This document shows positions 7,808 through 16,756 of a stretch of DNA of 40,067 nt, piece by piece. The notes under the pieces are model-generated. The model had not been told where the DNA came from. It did no database searches and worked only from the letters and a program-made list of their open reading frames with translations. The translations under genes and the position numbers were made by a program. Every line of letters starts with the position of its first letter. The stretch's first letter is position 1. Origin of the DNA: a bacterium (GTDB taxonomy: Bacteria > Ratteibacteria > UBA8468 > B48-G9 > DTJG01); assembly GCA_021800535.1 (NCBI GenBank), contig JAJYYV010000016.1, positions 1 through 40,067 of the forward strand, read 5' to 3'.

Positions 7808-10069
7808 TTAAAATCCCATACTCATACCAAAATCAAATGCTCCACTTGGCATACCTGGCTGACGATCAAGCGCCCATCCATAGTCCACTTTAATAGGAGT
7901 TGGAAAAAGAGGAATTTTAATTCTTAATCCCAGACCTACCCCATTTAACATACTGGGAATACCACTTGTATCCCATACATTTCCAACATCCCAAAATACC
8001 ACTCCCCATAATACATGCTTTTTTAAAGGATACAACAATTCTGAATTTTGTGCAAAATAACGTGTACCTCCTATTACATAACCATCAGACTGAGGCCCTA
8101 CACTTCTTATCTGATAACCTCTTATAGGCGCATTTGTATCTATACCTCCACCAAAAAATCTTTCATAAAGAGGCACTCCGATTGTTGAGGTTGAACCATA
8201 TGTTTTTTCATATCCCAGGTATGTTTTGCTGCTAAATGTCCATTTTTTTAAAGGAAAATAAAAATCATTTTCTGCTGTAAGTCTATAGTAATCTATTTGT
8301 CCTCCTAATATTCCCAATGAAATCTCAGGAGAAATACTAAATTTATCACCTTTTGTTGGCATAATAGGTCTATTTATATTAAAAATTGTATATGTTGCAG
8401 TAATACTATTTATTCTTTTTGTACCTGCCTGGTCCTGAAATACAGGTATTTGAATATCACTTAATCCTACATCCTGGGATTTAATTGTAAACCCTAATGA
8501 AGAATGTTTCCATCGTTTTCCCACCCTTATATCTGCTCCAACATGTTTTTCTGTATAATCTGTCCATACATAATTAAAATCAAAAATATCAAACCCAAGC
8601 CATATCGGTTTATCTTCAAAATATGGCTCAGTAAAACTTAGTTCTCCACCATGGGTAACACTACCAATTTCAAGCCACAATTTCAAATCCTGTCCACCAC
8701 CGGTAAAACTTGGGGGATTATTTATGGCAAAATTTGGCTGTTCAATACTTATTAAACCAATGACATCCTGAAGGCTACTATATCCTCCACCTATCATAAA
8801 TGTCCCTGTTCTTGATTTCTCCTTGACATCTACAACAAGATTCATCATTTCAGGATTGGATGTGGGTTGTGGATAAATGTTAACAGATTTAAAATAGCCA
8901 AGGTCAGTTAAATTATAATATGTATGCCTTATTTTTTTTACTGAAAAATATTCTCCAGGATATAGATACACCTGTCTTCTTATTACCTTATCTTCTGTTA
9001 TTGTATTACCGGTAATAATAATCTGGTTCACTCTGATTCTTTCACCGGGGGTAATATAAAATGTATAGTTCATAACATGGTTTTTTATTTCGGGTATAGG
9101 CATAATATTAATATTTAAATACCCTTTATCAAGGTATAAGCCTTTTAAATCCATCATAGTTTCATCCAATTTCTTATTGGAAACAGTCTGACCGGTTTTA
9201 AATTTAATATCTTTTTGCAAGACTGATTTTTGGAAAATAAGATTTCCCTGAAAATTTACTTCTCCAAATCTATAAAGATGGCCCTCATTCAAAGTAATTG
9301 TAATATTAAGCATACCGTTTGTTAATTTCACACTTTTTTTTATAATCTTACAATCAGGAAAACCATGGTCATTATAAAATTTTATAATATGTTCCATATC
9401 ACTAACAAAAATATCAGGTTTATATGTCCCCATAATAAATGGCCACCATCTTTGTTTTATTGCCATGATTCCCCTTAATTTATCACTGGAAAAATGTTTG
9501 TTTCCAATAAAAACTATTTTTCTAACATGGGCAAGCGGTCCATCATTAATGTTTATATAAAGATTAATATATCCTGGGGGACCTGGTGTTTTTGTATAAG
9601 AAATATGAGTAAAGTAATAGCCTTTTGCGGCATACTTTTTCTTTAAGGCTTTTATAGCCTTTTTTACCAGAATAGACTGGTAAAAATCCCCAATTTTTAT
9701 TTTAAAGATATTTTTCAGGTCTTTTTTATTAAAAATTCTTGTCTTTGAAAAAATAATATTATAAATTTTGGGATTTTCAACAACCATAAGTTTTATATCT
9801 ACACCACCAGGAACAGATTTTATTTTATAAGTGATTTTAGAAAAGTATGGTTTTAGAGAAAGTCTTGTAATATCCTGTTGCCATATAATAGAATTAAATG
9901 GTCTATCAACCTTTGTTCTTAAAAGAAGAAGGATTCTATTTGCAGAAACCCTTTTATTTCCTTCTATATTTATTTTTAAAACTTTCTGATTGGCTGAAAA
10001 AACGATGCCACAGAAAATAAATATACTAAGTAGAAGCCAGAGAAATCTTTTTTGAATTGTCAATTTCAT
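7808..10069 (-). CDS. bamA: Outer membrane protein assembly factor BamA
   Basis: A 753-residue Omp85 protein that inserts beta-barrel proteins into the outer membrane. It has a signal peptide (residues 1-25), then about five POTRA repeats to roughly residue 410 (recurrent patterns such as IVFIGNKHFSSDKLRGIM and IIITGNTITEDKVIRRQ), then a 16-strand barrel. The lid-loop motif RGY occurs in APIRGYQIRSVGP, and the protein ends in the C-terminal Phe of an outer-membrane beta signal (MSMGF). The start overlaps the clpC 3' end by 44 bp but has a GAAAGG ribosome site and begins right at the signal peptide, so the overlap looks genuine. Confidence 0.95.
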   Translation of the reverse strand: MKLTIQKRFLWLLLSIFIFCGIVFSANQKVLKINIEGNKRVSANRILLLLRTKVDRPFNSIIWQQDITRLSLKPYFSKITYKIKSVPGGVDIKLMVVENPKIYNIIFSKTRIFNKKDLKNIFKIKIGDFYQSILVKKAIKALKKKYAAKGYYFTHISYTKTPGPPGYINLYININDGPLAHVRKIVFIGNKHFSSDKLRGIMAIKQRWWPFIMGTYKPDIFVSDMEHIIKFYNDHGFPDCKIIKKSVKLTNGMLNITITLNEGHLYRFGEVNFQGNLIFQKSVLQKDIKFKTGQTVSNKKLDETMMDLKGLYLDKGYLNINIMPIPEIKNHVMNYTFYITPGERIRVNQIIITGNTITEDKVIRRQVYLYPGEYFSVKKIRHTYYNLTDLGYFKSVNIYPQPTSNPEMMNLVVDVKEKSRTGTFMIGGGYSSLQDVIGLISIEQPNFAINNPPSFTGGGQDLKLWLEIGSVTHGGELSFTEPYFEDKPIWLGFDIFDFNYVWTDYTEKHVGADIRVGKRWKHSSLGFTIKSQDVGLSDIQIPVFQDQAGTKRINSITATYTIFNINRPIMPTKGDKFSISPEISLGILGGQIDYYRLTAENDFYFPLKKWTFSSKTYLGYEKTYGSTSTIGVPLYERFFGGGIDTNAPIRGYQIRSVGPQSDGYVIGGTRYFAQNSELLYPLKKHVLWGVVFWDVGNVWDTSGIPSMLNGVGLGLRIKIPLFPTPIKVDYGWALDRQPGMPSGAFDFGMSMGF

Positions 10070-12548
10070 TTTTACCTTTCAATTTGGTTTTAAAAACAAT
10101 CTGATTATTTTCCTGTTCTGCAATAATTTCTGTATCAGAAGAAATTCTATCTCTAAGAATTTCTTCTGATACAGGGTCTTCCAAGTAATGTGTAATAGCT
10201 CTTCTTAAAGGCCTTGCACCAAATTTAGAATTAGTTCCAACTTTTTTTAAAAAATCCTTTGCACTATCTGTTAAAGTAAGAATAATTTTTTGTTCTGCCA
10301 ATTTGCGAATCACTTTTTCAGATTCTATATCTATAATTTCAGTGAGATGTTTTTCTTCTAATGGATGGAAAATAATAATATCATCCAATCTATTTAAAAA
10401 TTCAGGTTTAAATACTTTTTTTATATCCTGTGAAATTTTTTCTCTTATATTATCAAAACCTATTTCTTCTTTTACAGGTTTAAATCCTATTATAGATATA
10501 TTATCAAGATATTGAGTTCCAATATTTGATGTCAAAATAAGTATAACATTCTGAAAAGATATACTTCTGCCCAGGCTATCAGTCAGTCTTCCCTCTTCAA
10601 GAATTTGAAGAAGAATATTAAAAACATCCGGATGCGCTTTTTCTATTTCATCAAGTAGAACTACAGAATAAGGATTTCTTCGGACTTTCTCTGTTAATTG
10701 CCCGCCCTCTTCATATCCTACATACCCGGGAGGGGCGCCTATAAGTCTGCTTACAGAAAATCTTTCCATATATTCAGACATATCTATCTGGATAAGAGTG
10801 CGTTCATTCCCAAAAAGAAATTCTGCCAGGGCGCGGGCTAAAAGTGTTTTTCCCACACCAGTAGGACCAAGAAAAAGAAATGAACCAATAGGTTTTGCTT
10901 TATCTTTAATCCCAACCCGAGATCTTCGGATTGCTCTGCTTACAGCAGAAATTGCCTCATCCTGACCAACAACAATTTTATGAAGATAATCTTCAATCTC
11001 AAGAAGTTTTTCTTTTTCTTCTTTGCATAAATTTGAAAGAGGTATTCCTGTCCATTTTGATATAACCTCTAAAACCTCTTTTTCATCAACAATTTCTTGC
11101 TTCTCAGAAAAAGTAGGTGACCATTTTTGTTTAATTTCCTCTAACTGATTTTTCAGCTCTTTTTCTCTATCTCTCAGTTTGGTTAATTTTTCAAAATCCT
11201 GTTCCTGAAATGCCTGAGTTTTTAATACTGATAGATAAGATATTTTTTTTTCTATTTCTTCAACAGGAAAAGGCTGTTTATTCATTTTAAGTCTTTGATA
11301 ACTGGCGGCTTCATCAATCACATCAATTGCTTTATCCGGTAAAAATCTGGATGTAATATATTTATCACTAAATTTTACTGCTGTAATTAAAGCAGCATCT
11401 GTAATTTTAAGATTATGATACTCCTCATATTTTTGTTTTAATCCTTTTAAAATATCAATTGTTTCTTCCACATTTGGAGGATTTACAAAAATAGGCTGGA
11501 ATCTTCTTTCTAAAGCCGCATCTCTTTCAATATATTTTCTATATTCATCAAAAGTTGTTGCTCCAATACATTGAATCTCACCTCGAGAAAGAGCGGGCTT
11601 GAGAATATTTGAAGCATCCATTGCACCTTCTGCTCCACCGGCTCCAACAAGTGTATGAATTTCATCTATAAAAATAATAATGTCTTTTGAATTTATAATC
11701 TCATTTAAAAGTCCTTTTATCCTCTGTTCAAATTCCCCCCTGTATTTTGTTCCTGCAACAAGAGAAGCAAGGTCAAGCATTATAATTTTTTTGTTTTTTA
11801 AAACATCAGGAATATCCCCTGATGCTATTCTTTGAGCCAAACCTTCAACTATAGCTGTTTTTCCAACTCCAGCCTCTCCAAGGAGTACAGGATTATTCTT
11901 CTTTTTACGGCATATAATTTGTGTAATTCTTTCTATCTCTTTATTCCTGCCAATAACAGGATCCAATTTCCCTTGCATAGCAAAGTTTGTAAGATCTTTA
12001 CCAAAAGTATTAACAATAGAAGATTTCTGTTTCTTGGTGTTTGAATAATTGGAAACAGAAGAAAATTGTTTTCCTAATCTATCTGAAGAAAAACTCTCAT
12101 CTGCCTGACCCCATGTCAGTTCTTCTATAGCTTGTTTTATTATCTCAATAGTAAGTCCAAATCTATCAAGGATTTTAGCGGCAAGCCCGTTTTTTTCTAT
12201 AATCAATCCCATAAGAAGATGTTCTGTTCCTACATAAGTATGATTCATATCTAATGCATTTTGATATGCTATTTCCAACACTTTTTTGGAAGAAGAACTT
12301 ATTGGAATATTTCCGGACATAAAAAATGGTATATCCACCTTGGTGTTTTTTTCCACTTCAATTCTAATCCTATCCAGGTCTATTCCAAGATAATTAAAAA
12401 TATTAATAGCAATTCCATGACCTTCATCAAGTAAACCCAAAAGAATATCTTCAGTCTCCACCTCTTGATGGCCATGTTTTATAGCCTGTTTTTCTGCTAA
12501 TTTAAGTACGGATATTACTTTATTTGTAAATCTTTCAAATCCAGCCAT
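10026..12548 (-). CDS. clpC: ATP-dependent Clp protease ATP-binding subunit ClpC
   Basis: An 840-residue Hsp100 unfoldase. The N-terminal double Clp-N domain spans about residues 1-145. The first AAA+ module has Walker A GEAGVGKT (224-231) and IIIFIDEIHTLVGAG. A short middle region carries a UVR-like coiled coil (FEKLTKLRDREKELKNQLEE), which marks ClpC rather than ClpB, whose M-domain is much longer. The second AAA+ module has GPTGVGKTLLARALAE and VVLLDEIEKAHPDVFN, then the Clp D2-small domain. It feeds unfolded protein to ClpP, which is not in the window. It sits between ilvE and bamA. Its last 44 bp overlap bamA, so protein quality control and outer-membrane assembly are cotranscribed. Confidence 0.94.
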   Translation of the reverse strand: MAGFERFTNKVISVLKLAEKQAIKHGHQEVETEDILLGLLDEGHGIAINIFNYLGIDLDRIRIEVEKNTKVDIPFFMSGNIPISSSSKKVLEIAYQNALDMNHTYVGTEHLLMGLIIEKNGLAAKILDRFGLTIEIIKQAIEELTWGQADESFSSDRLGKQFSSVSNYSNTKKQKSSIVNTFGKDLTNFAMQGKLDPVIGRNKEIERITQIICRKKKNNPVLLGEAGVGKTAIVEGLAQRIASGDIPDVLKNKKIIMLDLASLVAGTKYRGEFEQRIKGLLNEIINSKDIIIFIDEIHTLVGAGGAEGAMDASNILKPALSRGEIQCIGATTFDEYRKYIERDAALERRFQPIFVNPPNVEETIDILKGLKQKYEEYHNLKITDAALITAVKFSDKYITSRFLPDKAIDVIDEAASYQRLKMNKQPFPVEEIEKKISYLSVLKTQAFQEQDFEKLTKLRDREKELKNQLEEIKQKWSPTFSEKQEIVDEKEVLEVISKWTGIPLSNLCKEEKEKLLEIEDYLHKIVVGQDEAISAVSRAIRRSRVGIKDKAKPIGSFLFLGPTGVGKTLLARALAEFLFGNERTLIQIDMSEYMERFSVSRLIGAPPGYVGYEEGGQLTEKVRRNPYSVVLLDEIEKAHPDVFNILLQILEEGRLTDSLGRSISFQNVILILTSNIGTQYLDNISIIGFKPVKEEIGFDNIREKISQDIKKVFKPEFLNRLDDIIIFHPLEEKHLTEIIDIESEKVIRKLAEQKIILTLTDSAKDFLKKVGTNSKFGARPLRRAITHYLEDPVSEEILRDRISSDTEIIAEQENNQIVFKTKLKGKNEIDNSKKISLAST

Positions 12549-12566
12549 TTATTTTCTCCTGATAAA

Positions 12567-13442
12567 TTAGTATACTGGATAACCATCCTCTATGACAACT
12601 TTTTTAAACATTTCCCTTATTTGTTTTGTAATTTTACCACATTTTCCAGTACCAATAATCCTTCCATCTATTTTGGCAACAGGAATAATTTCAGCAGCAG
12701 TCCCACTTAAAAAACATTCTTCAGCATTGTAAAGGTCATATCTTGTTATATTCTCCTGTTTAACTGTTAAATTCATGTTCTGGCCAATTTCAATAACACA
12801 ACTTCTTGTTATTCCATCAAGAGCACCTGCAGATACAGGAGGAGTAAATAAAATGTTTTTTGATAAAGCAAAGATATTTTCTCCTGTACATTCCGTAACA
12901 AATCCTTCATTATTTAAAAGAAGCCCTTCCATTACGCCTACATTATTTGCTTCAATTTTTGCAAGAATATTATTCAGATAATTCAAAGATTTTATTGCAG
13001 GATTTAGACTTTCAGAAAGATTACGTCTTGTAGGAACTGTTATTATAGAAAGTCCATTATTATATAACTTTTCAGGATATAACTGGATTTTACCGGCAAT
13101 TACAAATATCGTGGGCTTTGGACATTTTTTCGGGTCCAAACCAAGGTCCCCAATTCCTCTTGTAACAACCACCCTTATATAGCCATCCATCAGATTATTT
13201 TTTTTTAATGTCTGACATATAATATTTTTTATTTGCTCTTTGGAAACAGGAATATTCAAATCAATAGCATGAGCAGACATAAAAAGTCTGTCTATATGTC
13301 CATCTAATTTAAAAATCTTCCCACTATATTCTCTGATACCTTCAAACACCCCATCTCCATATAAAAGCCCATGGTCAAAAACAGAAATTTTAGCATCTTT
13401 TTCTTCTACAAATTCTCCATCAAGATAAATAATAAGCCCCAT
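12567..13442 (-). CDS. ilvE: Branched-chain amino acid aminotransferase
   Basis: A 291-residue class IV (fold type IV) PLP aminotransferase interconverting Leu, Ile and Val with their 2-oxo acids, using glutamate/2-oxoglutarate. The N-terminal DHGLLYGDGVFEGIREY is the family hallmark. The PLP lysine is K151 in NPAIKSLNYLNN. EGFVTECTGENIF contributes cofactor phosphate binding, and LSGTAAEIIPV lies near the C-terminus. Length matches IlvE (about 290-310). D-amino acid transaminases and ADC lyases share the fold, but the GxxEGIRxY pattern and length favour IlvE. It starts 1 bp after lolD ends and is followed by clpC after 18 bp. Confidence 0.9.
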   Translation of the reverse strand: MGLIIYLDGEFVEEKDAKISVFDHGLLYGDGVFEGIREYSGKIFKLDGHIDRLFMSAHAIDLNIPVSKEQIKNIICQTLKKNNLMDGYIRVVVTRGIGDLGLDPKKCPKPTIFVIAGKIQLYPEKLYNNGLSIITVPTRRNLSESLNPAIKSLNYLNNILAKIEANNVGVMEGLLLNNEGFVTECTGENIFALSKNILFTPPVSAGALDGITRSCVIEIGQNMNLTVKQENITRYDLYNAEECFLSGTAAEIIPVAKIDGRIIGTGKCGKITKQIREMFKKVVIEDGYPVY

Positions 13443-13443
13443 T

Positions 13444-14133
13444 TTAGATTCCTTTTTTTATCATAGTATTTATTATCTTACCATTTTTCAAGTATACAAC
13501 TTTTGAAGCAATTTTCAAAAAATTTTCATTATGAGTGGCAATTACAAAGGTTTTTTCTGTATTTTTATTGAGTTGCCGAATCATTTCTATAACTTCTTCC
13601 GAAGAATCCTTATCAAGATTTCCTGTAGGTTCATCTGCAAAAATTATATCAGGATTGCATATTAAACTTCTGCATATACTTATTTTTTGTTTTTCTCCTC
13701 CAGAAAGCTGATTAGGATAAGAATTTAATTTTTGTTCCAAACGAAATTCTTTAAGTAAACCCAAAGCCTTTTCCCTGTAATACGAAATATTATGTTTTTT
13801 TTCTTTTATCCATAATGGAAGAAATATGTTTTCCAAAATATTAAGTTCAGGAATAAGATTAAAAAATTGAAATATAAAACCAAAAGTTGTATTTCTTAAA
13901 TAAGCTGCTTCTTTCTCAGAAAAGTTTGTAATATCTTCACCATTATATAAAATTTCACCCTTTGTTGGTTTATCCAAAAGAGCAAGCATATTTAATAATG
14001 TACTTTTACCCGAACCAGAAGGACCAAGTATAATTACAATTTCTTTTTCTTTAATTTCATAAGAAAAATCTTCAACTGCAATAATATCTGGCTGGTAAAT
14101 TTTTGTAAGAGATACCGTTTTTAGTTTATTCAT
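13444..14133 (-). CDS. lolD: Lipoprotein-releasing ABC transporter ATPase LolD
   Basis: A 229-residue ABC ATPase of the MacB/LolD type. Walker A is GPSGSGKST (37-45), the Q-loop follows at GFIFQFFNLIPELN, the signature is LSGGEKQ (143-149), and Walker B is DIIFADEPTGNLD. The LIPELN region just after the Q-loop is typical of LolD. It powers extraction of mature lipoproteins from the inner membrane together with the LolC/E permease, whose gene overlaps its start by 8 bp. The paired permease and the outer-membrane context favour LolD over FtsE or MacB. Confidence 0.88.
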   Translation of the reverse strand: MNKLKTVSLTKIYQPDIIAVEDFSYEIKEKEIVIILGPSGSGKSTLLNMLALLDKPTKGEILYNGEDITNFSEKEAAYLRNTTFGFIFQFFNLIPELNILENIFLPLWIKEKKHNISYYREKALGLLKEFRLEQKLNSYPNQLSGGEKQKISICRSLICNPDIIFADEPTGNLDKDSSEEVIEMIRQLNKNTEKTFVIATHNENFLKIASKVVYLKNGKIINTMIKKGI

Positions 14134-15304
14134 ACCTTATGGCTATAGCAGGCTCCATTTTCCCCGCCTTATAAGCAGGAAAAAGACTTGCTAAAAGTGT
14201 CATTAAAATAACTGCAATACAGATAATAATAATATCTTTTACTGAAATCTCCAAAGGCAAATAAGAAATATTATAAATAAATTGAGGAAGTTTTACAATT
14301 TTATATTGTTTTACCACATAAATAACAGCTCCGCCAAGAATCAAACCAAAAATTAATCCTCGGATTCCAATAATAAGTCCCTGGTATATAAAAACCTTTC
14401 TTATTTCCCAGGAAGTCAATCCAATTGTTTTTAAAACACCTATCTCTTTTATCTTTCTATAAACTGTCATCATAAGACTGCTTGCAATATTAAAAGAAGC
14501 AATAAGTATAATAATAGCAAGAATAAGAATCATCGCTTTCTTTTCAAGTGCTAAAGCTGAAAATAATACTTTATTTCTCTGTATCCATGTTGTAGTTCTG
14601 CAATAAGGAGGAAGAACTTTAGACATTTTTTTAGCAATTTTATTTGAGTTATAAAAATCCTTTACTTTAATCCCAATGGCAGCAAGTTTTTCCCCATTTA
14701 AAAAATCCTGCTGGAAATTGGAAAGTGAAATCAGGCCCAGAGAAACATCCACATTATAGACACCATATTCAATAATCCCAACAATTTTATATGAAATCTG
14801 TATAGGAGGAAAACCGGAAACAACTGTAATTGTATCCCCTACACTTACACCTAATTGTTTGGCAAGTTGGCTCCCAATAACAATACCATTTTTAAGATTG
14901 GCAGAACCCTTTTTTATAAACCTGCCTATTTCTTCTGAAGAATTTTGATAACTAATGCCTTTTAAATCCCCCCCTATCATATATTTAGAAGACCTGTAAA
15001 TAACCTGAGTCTGGGTAAAATATCCAATATCTGTAATTTCAGGAAAATTTTTCTTTAGATTATTTGCTATCTCATGATAATTAAAAATATAGGGAGAACC
15101 TTCTACTATAATATTGGGACTTGCTCCTATTATTTTACTTTTAAGGTCATTGGTAAATCCATTCATAACCCCTAAAGTAATCATTAGACTTGCCACTCCA
15201 AGAGTAATACCTATAATACTAATAAGAGTTATAAACCAGATAAAACTTTCCTGATGCCTTTTCCCCAAAAATTTTTTAGCAAGAAAAAAAAGATGTCCAT
15301 CCAT
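14126..15304 (-). CDS. lolC: LolC/LolE-type lipoprotein-releasing permease
   Basis: A 392-residue inner-membrane protein of the LolC/E (FtsX-like) family. A first transmembrane helix at about residues 22-46 (FITLISIIGITLGVASLMITLGVMNG) carries the usual ending VMNGF. A periplasmic MacB-PCD-like domain of roughly 200 residues follows, then three C-terminal helices, with MTVYRKIKEIGVLKTIG as the FtsX coupling motif and LFPAYKAGKMEPAIAIRYE at the end. Only one permease gene is present here, so the transporter may be a homodimer or the partner lies elsewhere. LolC and LolE cannot be told apart from one copy. It is the first gene of the 11-gene minus-strand cluster. Confidence 0.88.
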   Translation of the reverse strand: MDGHLFFLAKKFLGKRHQESFIWFITLISIIGITLGVASLMITLGVMNGFTNDLKSKIIGASPNIIVEGSPYIFNYHEIANNLKKNFPEITDIGYFTQTQVIYRSSKYMIGGDLKGISYQNSSEEIGRFIKKGSANLKNGIVIGSQLAKQLGVSVGDTITVVSGFPPIQISYKIVGIIEYGVYNVDVSLGLISLSNFQQDFLNGEKLAAIGIKVKDFYNSNKIAKKMSKVLPPYCRTTTWIQRNKVLFSALALEKKAMILILAIIILIASFNIASSLMMTVYRKIKEIGVLKTIGLTSWEIRKVFIYQGLIIGIRGLIFGLILGGAVIYVVKQYKIVKLPQFIYNISYLPLEISVKDIIIICIAVILMTLLASLFPAYKAGKMEPAIAIRYE

Positions 15305-15464
15305 AATTTATTATTATGCTCTTAATTTGATAATTTAACAAAAATATAAATCTGTTTAGTTATAGAAAACTTATTTAAATATGCTATATTTTCATTAGTA
15401 ATGACAGATTATATCTAAGTTAATAAATTTTTAAGGATAATAAAAAGTCAGCAAATATAAAAAA
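15305..15464. promoter_or_regulatory. Divergent promoter region between lolC and the AAA ATPase gene
   Basis: A 160-bp AT-rich spacer separates divergent genes. On the minus strand, toward lolC, there is TATAAT (15408-15413 on the plus strand) without a clear -35. On the plus strand, TGcTATATT (15382-15390) resembles an extended -10 box, with 74 bp of leader to the ATPase start. Both are pattern matches in a composition where such boxes arise by chance. The minus promoter is expected to drive the long envelope cluster. Confidence 0.35.
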
Positions 15465-16736
15465 ATGGAAAAACAATTATTACGTGAAATCATTATCGAA
15501 CAAAAAGATATAATGGAATCGTTGAACTTAGGAATACAAAGGGATATATTTGATATTATGAAAAAATATTTAACCCTTCCGCATGTTGTTGTAATTTCTG
15601 GAATACGCAGAACTGGAAAATCAACACTTTTAAGACAAATAATGGAAAAATTTTACAACAATAATGTTTATTATTTGAATTTTGAAGATGAACGTTTATT
15701 AAACTTTGAAGTAAAAGATTTTAATACGCTATATGAAGTTTTTCTGGAATTATTCGGAGAAAAAAAAATCTTTTTTTTTGATGAAATTCAAAATGTTAAA
15801 AACCGGGAAATTTTCGTTAGAAGGATGCAGGATTCTGGTTATAAGTTTTTTATTACAGGTTCAAATGCTTCTCTTTTGAGTAAAGAATTAGGAACAAAAT
15901 TAACAGGAAGATATGTTATGATTTCTTTACTGCCATTTTCTTTTAGGGAATTTTTACGCTTCAAAGGGCAAAATATCAATTCGGATATATTATTAGTTAC
16001 CAAAGGAAGAGGTTTAATAAAAAGATTTTTTAATGAATATTTAGAAGAAGGAGGAATGCCTGAATATTTGAAGTATAAAGATAAAACCATCTTAAAAAGA
16101 ACCTATGAAGATATTCTTTATAGAGATATATCTGTCCGCTATGAAATAAAATCTGTTAAGAAATTAAGAGAGCTTTCTCTCTATTTTATGAGTAATCCGG
16201 GTTGTGTTTTTTCTTATAACAATCTTAAAAATATGCTTCAATTAGGCAGTGTTAATACAGTAAAAAGTTATATAACTTATTTAGAAAATAGTTTTTTATT
16301 GTTTACAATAAACGCTTTATCTTTTTCTCTTAAAAAACAATTTATCACACAAAAAAAAACTTATTGTATAGATAATGGGGTCATGAATGCGATTTCTTTC
16401 CAATTTTCAAAAAACAAAGGAAAATTTCTTGAAAATATGGTTTTTATTGAACTTAAACGTAGATATGATAAGCTATATTATTACAAAACAAAAAATGGAA
16501 AGGAAGTGGATTTTCTTATAAAAGAGGGTAGGGATAAAAAAAATATTACACTTATTCAAGTTGCAGATTCTTTATCCAATAAGGTGGTATGGCATAGAGA
16601 GGTTGATGCATTACTTTCTGGTATGGAAGAGCTTAAAGTAACCAAATCTCTGATTTTAACTAATGATGAAGATGAAACTATCAAAATAAAGGGAAAGAAT
16701 ATAGAAGTTAAATCTATTTATAAGTGGCTTATCTAA
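15465..16736 (+). CDS. AAA+ ATPase with C-terminal DUF4143 domain
   Basis: A 423-residue protein of the AAA_14/DUF4143 family. Walker A is SGIRRTGKSTLL (45-56), Walker B is KIFFFDEIQNV (101-111), and a sensor-like FITGSNASLLSKELG and LTGRY follow. The C-terminal domain (from about residue 215) has the PEYLKYK, YRDISVRYEIK and FLENMVFIELKRR / YYKTKNGKEVDFLI features, the last resembling a nuclease-like KxGKEVDF core. Members are abundant, lineage-expanded and often scattered between strains; their role is unsettled. It is monocistronic, sits beside a decayed transposase and between two long divergent clusters, and is probably accessory. Confidence 0.85.
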   Translation: MEKQLLREIIIEQKDIMESLNLGIQRDIFDIMKKYLTLPHVVVISGIRRTGKSTLLRQIMEKFYNNNVYYLNFEDERLLNFEVKDFNTLYEVFLELFGEKKIFFFDEIQNVKNREIFVRRMQDSGYKFFITGSNASLLSKELGTKLTGRYVMISLLPFSFREFLRFKGQNINSDILLVTKGRGLIKRFFNEYLEEGGMPEYLKYKDKTILKRTYEDILYRDISVRYEIKSVKKLRELSLYFMSNPGCVFSYNNLKNMLQLGSVNTVKSYITYLENSFLLFTINALSFSLKKQFITQKKTYCIDNGVMNAISFQFSKNKGKFLENMVFIELKRRYDKLYYYKTKNGKEVDFLIKEGRDKKNITLIQVADSLSNKVVWHREVDALLSGMEELKVTKSLILTNDEDETIKIKGKNIEVKSIYKWLI

Positions 16737-16756
16737 ATAGAGTAAAGAACCCCGAC

